Shown here: positions 6,233 through 6,986 of the stretch, one piece after another
How positions within the stretch are numbered: position 1 is the first letter of the stretch
Layout of the letters: the number at the start of each line of letters is the position of its first letter
Assembly: GCA_029934845.1 (NCBI GenBank)
Contig: JAOZLN010000133.1
Span: forward strand, 1 to 6,986
Direction of reading: 5' to 3'
DNA length: 6,986 nucleotides
Source: Candidatus Sabulitectum sp.
Lineage (GTDB): Bacteria > Fermentibacterota > Fermentibacteria > Fermentibacterales > JCC-6
Notes under the pieces: model-generated
Databases searched by the model: none
Seen by the model: the letters and a program-made list of their open reading frames with translations, nothing else
What the model was told of the DNA's origin: nothing
Translations under genes and position numbers: made by a program

Positions 6233-6986
6233 CTATCGCAGTAGAACTGCTCTGGTTGTTGAAACTGAACCGTTGTGAATGAATTGTGACAGGTAAACCC
6301 CGTCTGCAATTGCACGGTCAGGTATCCATTCCATCAATCCACTCTCTCCTGCAACTGAGCTGTGAACAACTCTTCCCGCAGAATCAAAAACAGTGAATAT
6401 GGTTCCGGGCTGGCCGGTGAAAGCCATTACGCTGTTAAAAGGGTTGTTACAGATCATCACAGGTGTTACACCGCTGGGCGCAATCCCGGTAGACGAAACT
6501 GTGTAGTGGTTGAACCATGTTCCCGGAGCAAACTGAGGGTGTGCACTTTCTCTTCCGGAAGAATCCACAGCTTTTATGTAGTACTCTATAAAAGACCCGT
6601 TAGAACCGGCTGGAATAACACCTGAGTAATTGTTGGAGCCGATATCCGTCATGGGTACCTCTACAAAGCTGCCTGAATCAACCCTGTAGAAAATACTGGT
6701 TGAAGTAAGAGTATTTGCCGGATCAGACTGAATGAAGGCATTGACTGTAACCGGATATCCTGACTGCATGGTATCAACAGGAGTATGCAGCAGTTGAAGC
6801 ATGAATCTGTCCATTACATTCCTGCTTCTGCAGTGCAGAGCATCTGTGTTCTGAAAGTCATCGTAATAGAACGGAGCAATGGTATAGCCAGGCAATGCCT
6901 CTGAGAATGCAATCGCCGCCGGGCTGTCATTTCCCGTATTCCATACCGGCATGTAGTAGGTATCGTTGTGCAGGAGGCCGTTCACA
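6233..6986 (-). CDS. Secreted Porphyromonas-type peptidylarginine deiminase, C-terminal 250 residues (N-terminus off right edge)
   Basis: The window holds the end of a modular secreted protein; residue numbers count from the right edge. Residues 1-65 are the end of a guanidino-group-modifying (deiminase) domain: NTGNDSPAAIAFSEALPGY (16-34) and DALHCRSRNV (48-57), with C52 at the position of the catalytic cysteine (C351 in the Porphyromonas enzyme, PPAD). Residues about 70-163 look like an Ig-type beta domain with FIEYYIKAVDSSGR (132-145), which PPAD also has. Residues 175-250 form a C-terminal domain with NPFN (181-184), FDSAGRVV (200-207), GVY (229-231) and a final LLR, resembling type IX secretion or FlgD-like tails. 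PPAD converts C-terminal peptidyl arginine to citrulline. An agmatine deiminase is the main alternative, but those lack the Ig and tail domains. The N-terminal half, with the signal peptide and the other catalytic residues, is not visible. Confidence 0.8.
   Translation of the reverse strand, partial: VNGLLHNDTYYMPVWNTGNDSPAAIAFSEALPGYTIAPFYYDDFQNTDALHCRSRNVMDRFMLQLLHTPVDTMQSGYPVTVNAFIQSDPANTLTSTSIFYRVDSGSFVEVPMTDIGSNNYSGVIPAGSNGSFIEYYIKAVDSSGRESAHPQFAPGTWFNHYTVSSTGIAPSGVTPVMICNNPFNSVMAFTGQPGTIFTVFDSAGRVVHSSVAGESGLMEWIPDRAIADGVYLSQFIHNGSVSTTRAVLLR

Noticed and set aside
1..6986. New multi-gene defence, mobile or biosynthetic system
   Set aside because: I looked for toxin-antitoxin pairs, nucleases, integrases, repeats and modular synthases and found none. 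The gene families are known individually, and the strand pattern shows several small independent units.

Overview
This 7 kb window is a dense stretch of bacterial chromosome with eight protein genes, two of them cut by the window edges. Gaps are short: the longest non-coding piece is 86 bp, and no stretch over 300 bases lacks a gene. I see no RNA genes, insertion sequences, CRISPR arrays or phage genes. Base composition looks moderate and even throughout. Several genes start at TTG or GTG. The gene at the right edge ends in a C-terminal sorting-type domain (NPFN near its start, FDSAGR, GVY and a final LLR) of the kind common in Bacteroidetes, Fibrobacteres and related uncultured phyla (Cloacimonadota, Fermentibacteria, Marinimicrobia and others). 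An uncultured member of that broad group is my best guess, but the genus cannot be read from this window.

Layout from left to right. (1) A minus-strand pair: a DUF1343/NamZ-type glycosidase gene (351-1481) followed by a YfcE/MJ0936-type metallophosphoesterase (1-293, running off the left edge). (2) A divergent plus-strand gene for a DUF6159-type multi-pass membrane protein (1530-2285). (3) A convergent minus-strand pair: alanine racemase (3053-4198), then, one base after its stop codon, an MBL-fold hydrolase resembling class II 3',5'-cyclic-nucleotide phosphodiesterases (2287-3051). (4) A divergent plus-strand pair: a DUF362 protein with two 4Fe-4S ferredoxin motifs (4285-5358), then an EamA/DMT-family transporter (5355-6197) whose TTG start overlaps the upstream stop. 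(5) A hairpin between convergent genes. (6) The C-terminal part of a secreted Porphyromonas-type peptidylarginine deiminase (6233-6986, minus strand).

Functionally, alanine racemase makes D-alanine for peptidoglycan, and NamZ-type enzymes remove MurNAc from peptidoglycan fragments, so cell-wall turnover is a loose shared theme. Nothing links all eight genes into one pathway. The points most worth a second look are the alr/DUF362 intergenic region (a perfect TATAAT inside an imperfect dyad, and an alr start with no Shine-Dalgarno), the signal-less NamZ homologue with PQHG in place of PEHG, and the deiminase-IgSF-CTD protein at the right edge. I did not find a convincing new multi-gene system; this is mostly ordinary housekeeping and accessory sequence from a poorly sampled lineage.
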